NCBI GenBank assembly: GCA_964522165.1
Contig: CAZFVV010000009.1
Location: forward strand, 1-64,000
Reading direction: 5' to 3'
DNA length: 64,000 nucleotides
Origin: JABWBP01 sp964522165
GTDB lineage: Bacteria > Calditrichota > Calditrichia > RBG-13-44-9 > J075
The notes beneath the pieces are model-generated. The model did no database searches. It saw only the letters and a list, made by a program, of their open reading frames with translations, and was not told the DNA's origin. The translations under genes and the position numbers were made by a program. Position 1 is the first letter of the stretch, and each line of letters starts with the position of its first letter. Of the stretch, positions 34,359 through 43,238 are shown piece after piece.

Positions 34359-35669
34359 TTGGCTCAGCAAACCAACGATCGCATGGATAGACTGGTATCG
34401 CTGTGCAAGCGGCGGGGATTTATTTTCCAGAGCAGCGAGGTGTACGGCGGGATCAATAGCTGCTACGACTACGGCCCCATGGGGGTGGAACTGAAAAAGA
34501 ATATCAAAGAATTGTGGTGGAAATCCCTGGTGTACGAGCGCGACGACGTCGAAGGGGTGGACGCCAGCATCCTGATGCACCCCCGGGTGTGGGAAGCCTC
34601 CGGCCACGTGGAAGGGTTTACCGATCCGTTGGTGGACTGCAAAAAGTGCAAAATGCGCTTCCGCGCCGATCAAATCGAGGTTGGCCGGGGCTGCCCCAAC
34701 TGCGGCGGGGAGCTGACCGAGCCGCGCATGTTCAATTTGATGTTCAAAACCTACATGGGACCGGTGGAAGACGCCGCCGGCATCGTGTACCTGCGCCCGG
34801 AAACCGCCCAGGGAATTTACGTGAACTTCCACAACATCCGGGAAGCTTCGCGCCAGAAGCTGCCCTTCGGGATCGCCCAGATCGGCAAGGCCTTCCGCAA
34901 CGAGATCACTCCCGGCAATTTCATCTTCCGGATGCGGGAGTTCGAGCAGATGGAGATGCAATATTTCGTGAAGCCGGGCAGCGACGAGCAGTGGTTCGAG
35001 TTCTGGAAGGAAGAGCGCCTGAAATGGTATGAACGTTTAGGCATCCGCAAGGAGAACCTGGAATTCCACCAGCACAGCGAGAAAGAGCTGGCGCACTACG
35101 CCAAGGCGGCCTTCGATATCCAGTATAAATTCCCCTTCGGCTGGCAGGAGATCGAGGGCATCCACAACCGCACCGATTTCGACCTGGGCCGCCACCAGGA
35201 ATATTCCAAGAAGAATCTCCAGTATTTCGACCAGGAAGCCAACGAACGCTACCTTCCCTACGTGATCGAAACCTCCACCGGGGTGGATCGCCTGATGCTT
35301 ACCACCCTGGCCGACGCTTACGACGAAGACGAAGCCGCCGGGGAGACCCGGGTGTTGCTGCGCTTCGATCCCCGCATCGCGCCCATGAAGGCGGCGATTT
35401 TCCCCTTGGTGAAAAAGGACGGGATGCCGGAGATCGCCCACAACATCGTCAACGGGCTGCGCAAGCAGTTCCGGGTATTTTACGACGAAGCCGGGGCGGT
35501 GGGCCGGCGTTACCGCCGCCAGGATGAGATCGGAACGCCCTACTGCTTTACCGTTGATTCGCAAACCCTGCAAGACGGCAGCGTCACGGTGCGCAACCGC
35601 GACACCATGGCGCAGGAGCGCATCTCGCAGGACCAGATTATGGAGTATTTAGTAGAGCGGGTGGTTTAA
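34359..35669 (+). CDS. glyS: glycyl-tRNA synthetase, class II homodimeric type
   Basis: This enzyme charges tRNA(Gly). The 436 residues match the single-subunit (alpha2) bacterial/eukaryotic-type enzyme. They begin RLVSLCKRRGFIFQSSEVYGG and have a zinc-like insertion (CKKCKMRFRADQIEVGRGCPNCGG, of which the two CxxC pairs are the key), motif 2 FRNEITPGNFIFRMREFEQ, and a C-terminal anticodon domain ending in MEYLVERVV. The start is a TTG at 34359 with GAGGTGA well spaced upstream, supported by family N-termini. It is preceded by a word-repeat hairpin. Confidence 0.95.
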   Translation: MAQQTNDRMDRLVSLCKRRGFIFQSSEVYGGINSCYDYGPMGVELKKNIKELWWKSLVYERDDVEGVDASILMHPRVWEASGHVEGFTDPLVDCKKCKMRFRADQIEVGRGCPNCGGELTEPRMFNLMFKTYMGPVEDAAGIVYLRPETAQGIYVNFHNIREASRQKLPFGIAQIGKAFRNEITPGNFIFRMREFEQMEMQYFVKPGSDEQWFEFWKEERLKWYERLGIRKENLEFHQHSEKELAHYAKAAFDIQYKFPFGWQEIEGIHNRTDFDLGRHQEYSKKNLQYFDQEANERYLPYVIETSTGVDRLMLTTLADAYDEDEAAGETRVLLRFDPRIAPMKAAIFPLVKKDGMPEIAHNIVNGLRKQFRVFYDEAGAVGRRYRRQDEIGTPYCFTVDSQTLQDGSVTVRNRDTMAQERISQDQIMEYLVERVV

Positions 35670-35678
35670 AACCTCGCG

Positions 35679-35712
35679 GAGTGTTCAGGTGTTCCGGTGC
35701 GCAAGTGTTTTT
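35679..35712. repeat. GTGTTCAGGTGTTCCGGTG word run
   Basis: Short GTGTT words lie after the glyS stop, related to those at 51480-51531. They are followed by the mobile-element remnants. Confidence 0.45.
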
Positions 35713-35787
35713 TCCTCACGGACAGTTTGGGCAGCCTGACTGTTTGGCCGGCCCTGGCGCAGTTGCGCTACCAGCAGACTGCCCCGG

Positions 35788-36000
35788 CTATCCGGGGGCA
35801 CGAGGTAGAAATGCCGGGTCCGGCCCTCGCCGCTTCAATGCAAACTCGGCGTTGATGCCCGAAACATTTTTCCGCTCGGCAGCCAAAAGACCGGTCAGAT
35901 ATTCGGCAAAATGACGCCGCTCCGGTTCATTGGCAAAGACCGGCCCAAATTGTTCTACCGCTTGTTGGACGATCGTCGGGAACTCAATGATTCCAGGCAT
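35788..36000 (-). pseudogene. IS701-family transposase remnant, N-terminal part
   Basis: The first about 50 codons read like the N-terminus of an IS701-type DDE transposase: QQAVEQFGPVFANEPERRHF and AEYLTGLLAAERKNVSGIN. The frame then diverges (ALKRRGPDPAF) and stops, whereas complete proteins of this family run to several hundred residues. The 5' end is intact, with a GGAGG site before the ATG at 36000. After the break another frame stays open for roughly 45 codons (containing RHFYLVPPDSRGS), which may be a further scrap of the same or another gene. No IS ends were identified. Confidence 0.75.
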
Positions 36001-36094
36001 GGCCTAACCTCCACCAAGATTTTCAGGCCTTTTCAGAAAAATCTGAACGCGAATGCCCCAATTTAGTGCACTTCCCACGCATTTTGCAAAAGTT

Positions 36095-36218
36095 TAGATC
36101 TAAAGTACTTACCCGTTCCGTTGCTGCTTCTTCATCACCTTTTTCTGCTTCTTGAATCACTAATTGAGAGATATACAGATCAAAATGGGATTGCGGGGGG
36201 AGAATTTGGCGGGTTAAC
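36095..36218 (-). pseudogene. PIN-domain toxin fragment
   Basis: On the minus strand the bases just after the attC core junction encode HFDLYISQLVIQEAEKGDEE followed by AATERVSTLDL. This is the second helix-strand block of VapC-like PIN ribonucleases, which read FDLYIS-x-LV-x-(Q/D)E-(A/V)-x-x-GD-x-x-A. The upstream strand with the first catalytic Asp and the downstream two thirds are missing, and there is no proper start. It is a decayed toxin gene, a typical passenger of integron arrays. Confidence 0.6.
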
Positions 36219-36342
36219 GCCGCTCTTAACGCGTGAAACCAACAGCAGGCACGGACTTTAAATTACCGCCAGAATATCCCGGCCACGCAGAACTTAAACA
36301 AGTGCAAAGACTGGTTTCATCGCGTTGAACAGCTTGTTATGC
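36212..36342 (-). mobile_element. integron attC recombination site
   Basis: Read on the minus strand, the site runs GCATAAC (R'') - AAGCT - GTTCAACGCG (L'') … CGCGTTAAG (L') - AGCGGC - GTTAACC (R'). The two halves pair over nearly the whole 131 bp. The pairing also covers CGCGATGAAACCA with CGCGTGAAACCA and an inner TTTAA block. The 5' half has two unpaired bases, C in GTTCAA and A in CGCGATG. These give the extrahelical G and T on the bottom strand that characterise attC sites. It lies 55 bp after the stop of the sulfatase gene and in the same orientation, as in a gene cassette. No integrase is present in the window. Confidence 0.82.
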
Positions 36343-36396
36343 GCCGCCCGCGCAACCAACCTAAAGTTGTTTTAAAATGGCCTTTCTCGATTATGC

Positions 36397-38055
36397 TCAA
36401 GGGGAAAAAAGATTCTTTGACGGCAGAATTACGCCTGTTTCTTGCGAGTAGCGATTCCAAATTTCAATCATTTCGTTACGGAGTTCCGGCATTTGCCCGG
36501 ATAAGTCAACTGTTTCGCCCGGGTCGTTTGCCAGATTATAGAGCTGCCAATCCTCTGGACCATACGGTTTGACCAACCATAGTAATTTGAAATCGCCTTT
36601 CCGAACGGCACGCATCCCGAACAACTCCCAACTCACAGCGGTGTCGTCTTTATGAACCACTTTGGCCTTTCCATTGAGTACAGGCAACATGGACTTGCCG
36701 CGAAGTGGCTCAATCTCGCGCCCCTTGTAGGATTTGCCGGGATGTGGCGTCCGCGATACATCCAGGATTGTGGAGGCTATATCCATGACGTGCGAAAAAG
36801 CATCGCTCCGAGTGCCCGGTTTCTCGACACCCGGCCCGGCGATGATTAACGGCGAGCGAATCCCGCCTTCAGCGACAAACATTTTGAACATGCGAAAGGG
36901 CGTCATACTGACTTGGGCCCAGGCGGGTCCGGCCGCCATCCGTGAATACTGGCGACCAAGGTTTTCGAATCGGTTGTCAGAGTTTCTCTCGACCCAGGCT
37001 TTGTCGGTATTTGGGTATTGGTGCATATAGAGGCCGTTAGCCCCATTGTCCGAAAAGAAAATGACCAAGGTGTTCTCCCACTGGCCAGCCTTTTTGAGAT
37101 GTTCGAATAACCTCTCCAACTGATGGTCAATGTTTGCGATCATGGCCGCATAAACCTCCATTCTTCGTGCTTCGAGCTTCTTCTGTTCGTCGGTCAGTTC
37201 CTCCCAGGCCGGGATAGTCGGGAGCCTTGGAAACGATTGCGCATCCGGTGCAATGAAGCCGAGGTGCTTCAACTGCTTGAGACGAGTTTGGCGGAGTTCG
37301 TCATATCCCGCGTCGTACTTTCCCTTGTACTTGTCAATCCAGTCATCCGGGGCGTGTAAAGGGTCGTGTGGTGCTGTAAAAGCGAGATAACCAAAGAATG
37401 GCTGATCGGCAGGACATTCATCGAGATACTCAATCAACTTGCTGGTATAGAACTCAGATGAGTAGAAGCCCTTGGGCACATGAACGCGAACCCCGTTCTC
37501 GCGATAGATTGGCGTGTAGTTGGCATACATCATCCATTCATCGTCGAAATGGCTAGCGCCACCATTGAGCATTGTGTAAGCTTTCTCGAAGCCGCGTCGG
37601 GAAGGGTCTTGTTCGAGTTCTTCACCGAGATGCCATTTCCCGGCCATCGCTGTGAAATAACCGGCATCATGCAAGAGCGTAGGGATGCTCACAACCCGCT
37701 GACTCAAATACCCTTCGTACCCCGGCTTGCCTTTCTGATTAGGCGTTATCGTTTCACCCATCGAACCTACCCCAGCAAGATGGTTATCCGTTCCGCTGAA
37801 CATCATCGCGCGAGTGGGTGAGCACGATGCCGAAGTATGAAAATCTGTAAACAGTATGCCGGACTTGGCCAGGGCGTCCAAGTTCGGCGTTTCAATCTCT
37901 CCTCCAAAGGGGGCAATATCAGAGTACCCCATATCATCAACTACAATGAGAAGAATGTTCGGCCTGGTTTCAGCAGCGCCAAAGGAACTGGCAGCTAAAA
38001 GAATCAGCACAAAAAAATTGCGGAGTGATACTAGTTTAAAAGCAGGATGCATCAT
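36397..38055 (-). CDS. exported arylsulfatase-like sulfatase
   Basis: This family S1 sulfatase hydrolyses sulfate esters. The start is chosen at the ATG at 38055 (552 residues), with GGGGG before it. A signal peptide (about 1-28, LRNFFVLILLAASSFGA) implies export. The active-site motif is Cys78-Ser-Pro-Thr-Arg, whose cysteine must be converted to formylglycine. The metal ligands Asp40-Asp41 are in LLIVVDDMGYSD, and a later VIFFSDNGAN motif supplies two more. GC content is lower than in neighbouring genes. Together with the attC site just downstream and a GTTATGC core at 38134-38140 upstream, this suggests that the gene arrived as an integron cassette. No sulfatase-maturing enzyme is in the window. 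Confidence 0.92.
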   Translation of the reverse strand: MMHPAFKLVSLRNFFVLILLAASSFGAAETRPNILLIVVDDMGYSDIAPFGGEIETPNLDALAKSGILFTDFHTSASCSPTRAMMFSGTDNHLAGVGSMGETITPNQKGKPGYEGYLSQRVVSIPTLLHDAGYFTAMAGKWHLGEELEQDPSRRGFEKAYTMLNGGASHFDDEWMMYANYTPIYRENGVRVHVPKGFYSSEFYTSKLIEYLDECPADQPFFGYLAFTAPHDPLHAPDDWIDKYKGKYDAGYDELRQTRLKQLKHLGFIAPDAQSFPRLPTIPAWEELTDEQKKLEARRMEVYAAMIANIDHQLERLFEHLKKAGQWENTLVIFFSDNGANGLYMHQYPNTDKAWVERNSDNRFENLGRQYSRMAAGPAWAQVSMTPFRMFKMFVAEGGIRSPLIIAGPGVEKPGTRSDAFSHVMDIASTILDVSRTPHPGKSYKGREIEPLRGKSMLPVLNGKAKVVHKDDTAVSWELFGMRAVRKGDFKLLWLVKPYGPEDWQLYNLANDPGETVDLSGQMPELRNEMIEIWNRYSQETGVILPSKNLFSP

Positions 38056-38615
38056 ATTTTCCCCCTTATTAAGATTCTGCGAAACGTAAGTTAGCACTTA
38101 TCGATGCTTCACAATTTTTGAGAGTGGTTTTGCGCATAACATTATAATTAGCTGCCAATTCCCTTTTTTGCGTCTCTATATCAAGTAGATGTCTTTTTCT
38201 GTTAATGCGGGTGGTGATACCGATCTATGATAAAGATACTTTTGTTTCATCTGTTGTCGAAATCTAATGAGGGAAAAGAACTTTTTCAAGAAGATAGATT
38301 TTTCGTAAAAGCGGCGGGCGAAAAATTATCCTTGCAAACATGGGAAAACCGTGTTACCGTAAAACCGGCTTAATAGAACCGGCCAGCCGGTTCCGCAAAC
38401 GCCCCCCTGCAACAAAAACGCCGGAAAATGGTAGTAAAAGGGGTTTTGAAGGGAAACGCTATGCTGCGAACCGGAGAGTGGGAGAAACGGAGAATGGGAG
38501 ATGCAAGTCTCCGTTTCTCCGGCTCCCCCGCTCTCCGTTTCACCTTTTCAAATTCTCAAATGTCAGGTGATAGTACACCTTATACCCCTATACCTTAAGC
38601 TCTTGAGGAGAATTC
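38056..38615. other. 560-bp gap with cassette boundary and hairpin
   Basis: On the minus strand, a GTTATGC core at 38140-38134 could be the upstream edge of the sulfatase cassette. No matching attC arm is seen beyond it. At 38472-38544 there is a GGAGAGTGGGAGAAACGGAG-type inverted word repeat (right arm CTCCGTTTCTCCGGCTCCCC). A short open frame at 38340-38570 has no ribosome site or family resemblance and is not called. The promoter of the metalloprotease gene should lie towards 38560-38600. Confidence 0.5.
38472..38544. repeat. GGAGAGTGGGAGAAACGG inverted word repeat
   Basis: The left arm is GGAGAGTGGGAGAAACGGAG plus AATGGGAGA. The right arm, TCTCCGTTTCTCCGGCTCCC followed by CGCTCTCCGTTTC, is the approximate complement. 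It is one of the word-type hairpins of this window. Confidence 0.65.
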
Positions 38616-41300
38616 ATGCGCTGCCCCAATTACCTGTTCCTGCTGATCGCCATGTTCGCATTGGGCGCACTGCCCCGCCTGTTTGCCCAGGTTCCGGAAG
38701 TAACCGTTACCGCGGAAGATTCTGCGAAAAAAGCGGAATCGAAAGAGGACGCGGAAAAGAAGAAAAAACCCAAAGGCAAAACCTTTGCAGAGGTGATCGA
38801 GGATTGCGAGACCATCGCGGGGCTGTTTACCCTCTACCGCAATGAAAAAGAGGGCAAGGTTTACTTAGAGATCACGCCGGCCCAGTTCGAGACCGTCTAT
38901 CTCTGCAACGTGACCCGGGAATCCGGCGACGGCGCCCTCTACGATGCCGGTGCGCAGCTGCAGGAGTTCCCCTTCTTCTTCAAACGGGTGGGCAACAACG
39001 TGCAGTTCATCGAAAAAAACCTGCGCTTCCGGGCCGATAAAGACGCCGCCATCGCCAGAGCTTTGCAACGCGACGTTTCTTACTCCATCCAGGGGAACGC
39101 GAAAATCCTCAGCGAGCCGCACCCGGAGCGCGGCAGCGTTCTGATCGAAGCGGAAGAGCTGTTCTTGCAGGACGTGGGCATGGTGGGGCAGGCGAACGGG
39201 GATTCCAAAACATCCTACTCTTTCGACAAGAGCAACAGCTACTTTTCGATGCTGAAATCCTTCCCCCAGAACACCGAAATCGAGGCGACCCTGCACTTCA
39301 AGAGCAGCAAGCCCCAGCCGGTGTTCACCCTGGCGGATTCCCGCAGCATGGTGCACCGCTACCATTTCAGCCTCTCCATTCTGCCGGAAAGCGACTACCG
39401 CCCCCGCCCCGCGGATGACCGGGTGGGGCATTTCTACACCATGCACCAGGATTACAACTCCCTGCTGCGCGACGATCCTTACGAGCGCTACATCAACCGC
39501 TGGCTCTTGCAGAAATCGGAGCCGAAGCTGAAGCTTTCCAAACCCCGGCAGCCGATCGTGTTCTGGCTGGAAAATACCATCCCGGCGGAGTACCGCGAGG
39601 CGGTTCGGCAGGGAGTGCTGCTGTGGAACGCCGCGTTCGAGCGGGTGGGCTTCAAAGAGGCCCTGGAAGTGCGGCAAATGCCCGACGATGCGGATTGGGA
39701 CCCCGCGGACGCCCGCTACAACACCATCCGCTGGATTGTGCAGCCCGGCGCGGCCTACGCCGTGGGACCCTCGCGCGCCAATCCCTACACCGGGCAGATT
39801 TACGACGCCGATATTCGCATCAGCGCGGATTACCTGCGCTTCTATTTCCAGGAATTCGAACAGTTTGTTACCCCCACAGCCTGGATGAGCGCCGATTTCA
39901 GCCTCTTTTTCCCGGGGCCGGAATTGCCGGAAGCCCGCGCCGGGAGGGATTTCCCGTTTTTCTGCGACTTCGCCCGGGGATTTTCCCACCAATTGGCCTT
40001 CGGGCGCAGCCTGCTGAGCGCGCGCAGCGCCGGCAAGTTGGACAGCGCGGCGCTGCAAAAATTCGTCTATGACGCTACCCTCAGCCTGGTCGCCCACGAG
40101 GTCGGCCATACCCTGGGGCTGCGCCACAACTTCAAGGCCAGCGCCATACATAGCCTGGCGCAGCTCCACGACCGCGGGTTTACCCAAAAGAACGGGCTGA
40201 CCGGCTCGCTGATGGATTATCACCCGGTCAACCTCTCCGCAGCCGGGCAAAGACAGGGGGATTATTTTCAAACCACCCTGGGGCCTTACGATTACTGGGC
40301 CATCGAATACGCCTACACCCCTTACGACCCGGATTCCAAAATCAGCGAAAAGGAGATGTTGGAGCGGATCGCCCGCCGGGCAACGGAGCCGGAGCTGCGC
40401 TACGGCTCCGATGAGGACGCTTTCGGCCTCTCGCCCCGCTCCATCGACCCCACCTGCAACCTCTGGGACATGGGCAGCGATCCCCTGGCCTATTACCTCC
40501 TGCGCCTGGATCTGGCGCAGGAGTTGTGGCAAAATCTGGCCAAAGAATTCGACCGGGAAGGGGAGCGCTACAACAAGCTGCGCCAGGCTTTCAATCAAGG
40601 GTTGATAGAATACGCCCTGGCCGGGCAGACCGCCGGCAAATACCTCGGGGGGATTTACAATTACCGCGACCACATCGGCGACCCCGGGGGAAGGCCGCCC
40701 TTCGAAATCGTGAAAGCGGAGAAACAGCGCGAGGCGCTGCAATTCCTGGTAGAGAAATTCTTCTCCCCCAATTCATTTGAATTCGATCCGGACCTCTTGA
40801 ACCGCCTGGCCACGGACCGCTACTGGGATTTCGAGGGCACGGTTTTCCGCATCTCCCGGCTGGACTACCCCATTCACGGGATCGTGCAGCTGCTCCAGGC
40901 CGCCGCGCTCTTCCGGCTCTACGATCCCCTGGTGCTGACCCGCATCCAGGACAATGAAATTCGCTTTCCGCGCGGCGAAACCCCCTTCACCATGGCGGAA
41001 ATGTTCGCGGGGCTGCGCGAGGCGATCTGGCAGGAAATTCCCGCGGGCGAGAACATTCGCAGCTTCCGCCGGGAGCTGCAGCGCATTCATTTGTACATTC
41101 TGGCCGAAATTGTAGTTAAATTCCCCGCCGGCGTTCCCCAGGACGCGGTCACATTGGCGCGGGCGGATTTGGTTAAAATAAAAGCGGAAATCGAGCGCCG
41201 CCGGGGCAGCGCCAACGCGGACGCCTACACCGAAGCGCACTTGCAGGAGAGCGCCGCTAAAATCGAAGCGGCGTTGAACGCGCGGATGGAAAGGCGGTAG
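38616..41300 (+). CDS. secreted zinc metalloprotease, DUF5117/DUF4953 type
   Basis: This 894-residue exported protein has an N-terminal signal sequence (about 1-22) and a charged Lys/Glu linker (about 35-55). A large N-terminal domain (DUF5117-like, with the ETVYLCNVTRESGDGALYD region) follows, and then a metzincin-type catalytic domain. The zinc site is His494-Glu-x-x-His498 within AHEVGHTLGLRHNF, where the third ligand would be His504; MDYHPVN downstream could be the Met-turn. The family is frequent in Bacteroidota and relatives; substrates are unknown. GAGGAG precedes the ATG. It lies upstream of porX and could be secreted, but I see no type IX sorting domain at its end. Confidence 0.88.
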   Translation: MRCPNYLFLLIAMFALGALPRLFAQVPEVTVTAEDSAKKAESKEDAEKKKKPKGKTFAEVIEDCETIAGLFTLYRNEKEGKVYLEITPAQFETVYLCNVTRESGDGALYDAGAQLQEFPFFFKRVGNNVQFIEKNLRFRADKDAAIARALQRDVSYSIQGNAKILSEPHPERGSVLIEAEELFLQDVGMVGQANGDSKTSYSFDKSNSYFSMLKSFPQNTEIEATLHFKSSKPQPVFTLADSRSMVHRYHFSLSILPESDYRPRPADDRVGHFYTMHQDYNSLLRDDPYERYINRWLLQKSEPKLKLSKPRQPIVFWLENTIPAEYREAVRQGVLLWNAAFERVGFKEALEVRQMPDDADWDPADARYNTIRWIVQPGAAYAVGPSRANPYTGQIYDADIRISADYLRFYFQEFEQFVTPTAWMSADFSLFFPGPELPEARAGRDFPFFCDFARGFSHQLAFGRSLLSARSAGKLDSAALQKFVYDATLSLVAHEVGHTLGLRHNFKASAIHSLAQLHDRGFTQKNGLTGSLMDYHPVNLSAAGQRQGDYFQTTLGPYDYWAIEYAYTPYDPDSKISEKEMLERIARRATEPELRYGSDEDAFGLSPRSIDPTCNLWDMGSDPLAYYLLRLDLAQELWQNLAKEFDREGERYNKLRQAFNQGLIEYALAGQTAGKYLGGIYNYRDHIGDPGGRPPFEIVKAEKQREALQFLVEKFFSPNSFEFDPDLLNRLATDRYWDFEGTVFRISRLDYPIHGIVQLLQAAALFRLYDPLVLTRIQDNEIRFPRGETPFTMAEMFAGLREAIWQEIPAGENIRSFRRELQRIHLYILAEIVVKFPAGVPQDAVTLARADLVKIKAEIERRRGSANADAYTEAHLQESAAKIEAALNARMERR

Positions 41301-41303
41301 GCA

Positions 41304-41400
41304 ATGCAAAGTGAAAAGTGCAAAGTGAAAAGTTAGAAGTTAGAAGTTGCAAGTGAGAAGTGGCAAGTGAGAAGTGGCAGGTGAGAAGTGGCAGGTCACT
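41304..41400. repeat. AAGTGCAAAGTGAAAAGTT word array
   Basis: Tandem degenerate GTGAAAAGT, GTTAGAAGT and GTGGCAAGTGAGAA words start four bases after the metalloprotease stop. No complementary arm is present nearby. Confidence 0.65.
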
Positions 41401-41433
41401 AAGCCTGCCCTGATTTGAGGTGGGGAAATACAA

Positions 41434-41512
41434 ATGACCCAAAATGACAGCGAAGCGAAATGGCCATAAATGACGCGCACAGCGCCAATGACGCGCGAAG
41501 CGCAATTGACAC
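41434..41512. repeat. TGAC word array, second copy
   Basis: TGAC tetramers are spaced by CCAAAA, AGCGAAGCGAAATGGCCATAAA, GCGCACAGCGCCAA and GCGCGAAGCGCAAT. The same words form one arm of the array at 7613-7826; here only one arm is present, shortly before porX. Confidence 0.7.
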
Positions 41513-41529
41513 TTAGATAAGGAGTTTTC

Positions 41530-43089
41530 ATGAATCGAGCCAAAATTTTATGGGTGGATGACGAGGTGGAATTTTTACAGCCGCACATTCTCTTCCTGCG
41601 GGAAAAGGGATACGACGTGGACACCGCCACCAACGCGGAAGACGGGCTGGACTTGATCCGCAAACAGAATTTCGACCTGGTGCTGCTGGATGAGATGATG
41701 CCCGGCAAAGACGGCCTGAACGCCTTAGTGGACATCAAAAAGATCAATCCCGGCCTGCCGGTTATTATGATCACCAAAAACGAAGAAGAGAGCCTGATGG
41801 AAGACGCCATCGGGGCGCAGATCAACGACTACCTGACCAAACCGGTCAATCCCAGCCAGATTCTCAGCGCGGCGAAGAAAATTTTAGAATCCAAAGGCAT
41901 CTCCCAGAAAAAATTCACCCGCGACTACACCCAGGAACTGAACAAGATCACCTTGCAACTGATGTCTCCCCTGGAGCCGGCGGAGTGGATCGATATTTAT
42001 CTGCGGCTCTCCACCTGGGACGTGGAATTGGACGCGGTGGGCGATAAAGAGCTGCGGGAAATCATCCACAACCAGCGCCGGGAGTGCAACGTGGAATTCG
42101 GCAAATACATCGAGCGGAAGTACCTCGAGTGGGTCAACGCCGATAAGGATGAGCGCCCCACCCTGTCGGTGGACATTGTGGAAAAATACCTCTATCCCGA
42201 TCTCAAGGAGGGGAAGAAAGTGGCCTTTTTCGTGATCGACTGTATGCGTTTAGACCAGTGGCTGGCGCTGGAAAAATATTTTTATCCCTACTACACTATT
42301 CAGAAGGATTATTACTTCAGCATTTTGCCCACCGCCACTCCCTTCGCCCGCAACGCCATTTTCAGCGGCCTGTTCCCCAGCGAGTTGGAGAAACGCTACC
42401 CGGAAATGTGGGAGCAGGGCGAAGACGACGATTACAGCCGCAACCGCCACGAAAACGAACTGCTCTACGATCACTTGCGCCTGTTAGGGTTGAAGCTGCG
42501 CAGCGAGCCGCGCTACAACAAGATCATCACCGTGGAGGAGGGGCGTAATTTAGAGAAGAACCTGGCCTCGCAATTAGACGCGCCGCTTCTGAGCGTGGTG
42601 GTCAACTTTGTGGATATTCTGGCGCACAGCCGCTCGGACCTGCCCATTCTCAAGGAAATCGCCCCGGATGAATCCTCCTACCGCTCCCTCACCCGCTCCT
42701 GGTTCGAGCACTCCTCGCTTTACACTATTTTCCAGAAGTTAGCGGAAAAGGACATCACCATCTACGTCACCAGCGACCACGGGAGCATCCGCTGCCTGCG
42801 CGGCACCAAAGTGTTAGGCGACCGGGAAACCTCCACCAACCTGCGCTACAAGTACGGGCGCAACCTCAAGGCGGACGCCAAGCACGCCTTTTTCATCGAC
42901 AATCCCATGGAAGGGAAACTACCCCGGCGCAATTTCAACATCAACTACATCGTCGCGAAGGAGGATTTTTACTTCGTGTACCCCACCAATTATCATAAAT
43001 ATCTCTCCCACTACCGCGACAGCTTCCAGCACGGGGGCATTTCCTTAGAAGAAATGATCCTGCCGGTGATCAAGCTGCAGCCGAAATAG
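41530..43089 (+). CDS. porX: PorX-type response regulator with PglZ domain
   Basis: The 519 residues start with a CheY-like receiver (DD at 10-11, phospho-acceptor Asp54 in VLLDEMMPG, conserved Lys in DYLTKPV). A helical linker (about 130-215) and a PglZ alkaline-phosphatase-like domain follow. That domain carries metal and nucleophile residues in FFVIDCMRLDQW, PTATPFARNAIFSG (Thr268/Thr270) and YVTSDHGSIR. This domain order is that of PorX, which controls the type IX secretion system in Bacteroidota together with PorY and SigP. No PorY kinase adjoins it. AAGGAG lies seven bases before the ATG. It implies a type IX system in this genome. Confidence 0.93.
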   Translation: MNRAKILWVDDEVEFLQPHILFLREKGYDVDTATNAEDGLDLIRKQNFDLVLLDEMMPGKDGLNALVDIKKINPGLPVIMITKNEEESLMEDAIGAQINDYLTKPVNPSQILSAAKKILESKGISQKKFTRDYTQELNKITLQLMSPLEPAEWIDIYLRLSTWDVELDAVGDKELREIIHNQRRECNVEFGKYIERKYLEWVNADKDERPTLSVDIVEKYLYPDLKEGKKVAFFVIDCMRLDQWLALEKYFYPYYTIQKDYYFSILPTATPFARNAIFSGLFPSELEKRYPEMWEQGEDDDYSRNRHENELLYDHLRLLGLKLRSEPRYNKIITVEEGRNLEKNLASQLDAPLLSVVVNFVDILAHSRSDLPILKEIAPDESSYRSLTRSWFEHSSLYTIFQKLAEKDITIYVTSDHGSIRCLRGTKVLGDRETSTNLRYKYGRNLKADAKHAFFIDNPMEGKLPRRNFNINYIVAKEDFYFVYPTNYHKYLSHYRDSFQHGGISLEEMILPVIKLQPK

Positions 43090-43094
43090 GGGGA

Positions 43095-43200
43095 GGGCGT
43101 GAAACGTAATGCGTATTCCGTTTTTTACGCAATACGCAATACCCTTCGACAAGCTCAGGGTAAACTCTTTTCCGTGTTACGTTTTACGCATCACGTTTTG
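43095..43200. repeat. AACGTAATGCGTATTCCG word repeat
   Basis: CGTGAAACGTAATGCGTATT and CCGTTTTTTACGCAATACGC are followed by the complementary TTCCGTGTTACGTTTTACGC and ATCACGTTTTGC, with CCTTCGACAAGCTCAGGG in the middle. It makes a long imperfect hairpin between porX and tsaE. It is related to the repeats at 34250, 54548 and 55190. Confidence 0.7.
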
Positions 43201-43238
43201 CAAATAACAGAACCATCGATGCTCGCACAACTACGCCC

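Noticed and set aside
34359..34386. ATG at 34383 as the glyS start
   Set aside because: Family N-termini and the GAGGTGA site favour the TTG at 34359.
38340..38570. Short open frame downstream of the sulfatase cassette
   Set aside because: No ribosome site, unusual composition and a word-repeat hairpin inside it.
38865..40742. A 625-codon open frame opposite the metalloprotease gene
   Set aside because: Shadow frame of a GC-rich gene; the plus strand encodes the HExxH protease with normal motifs.
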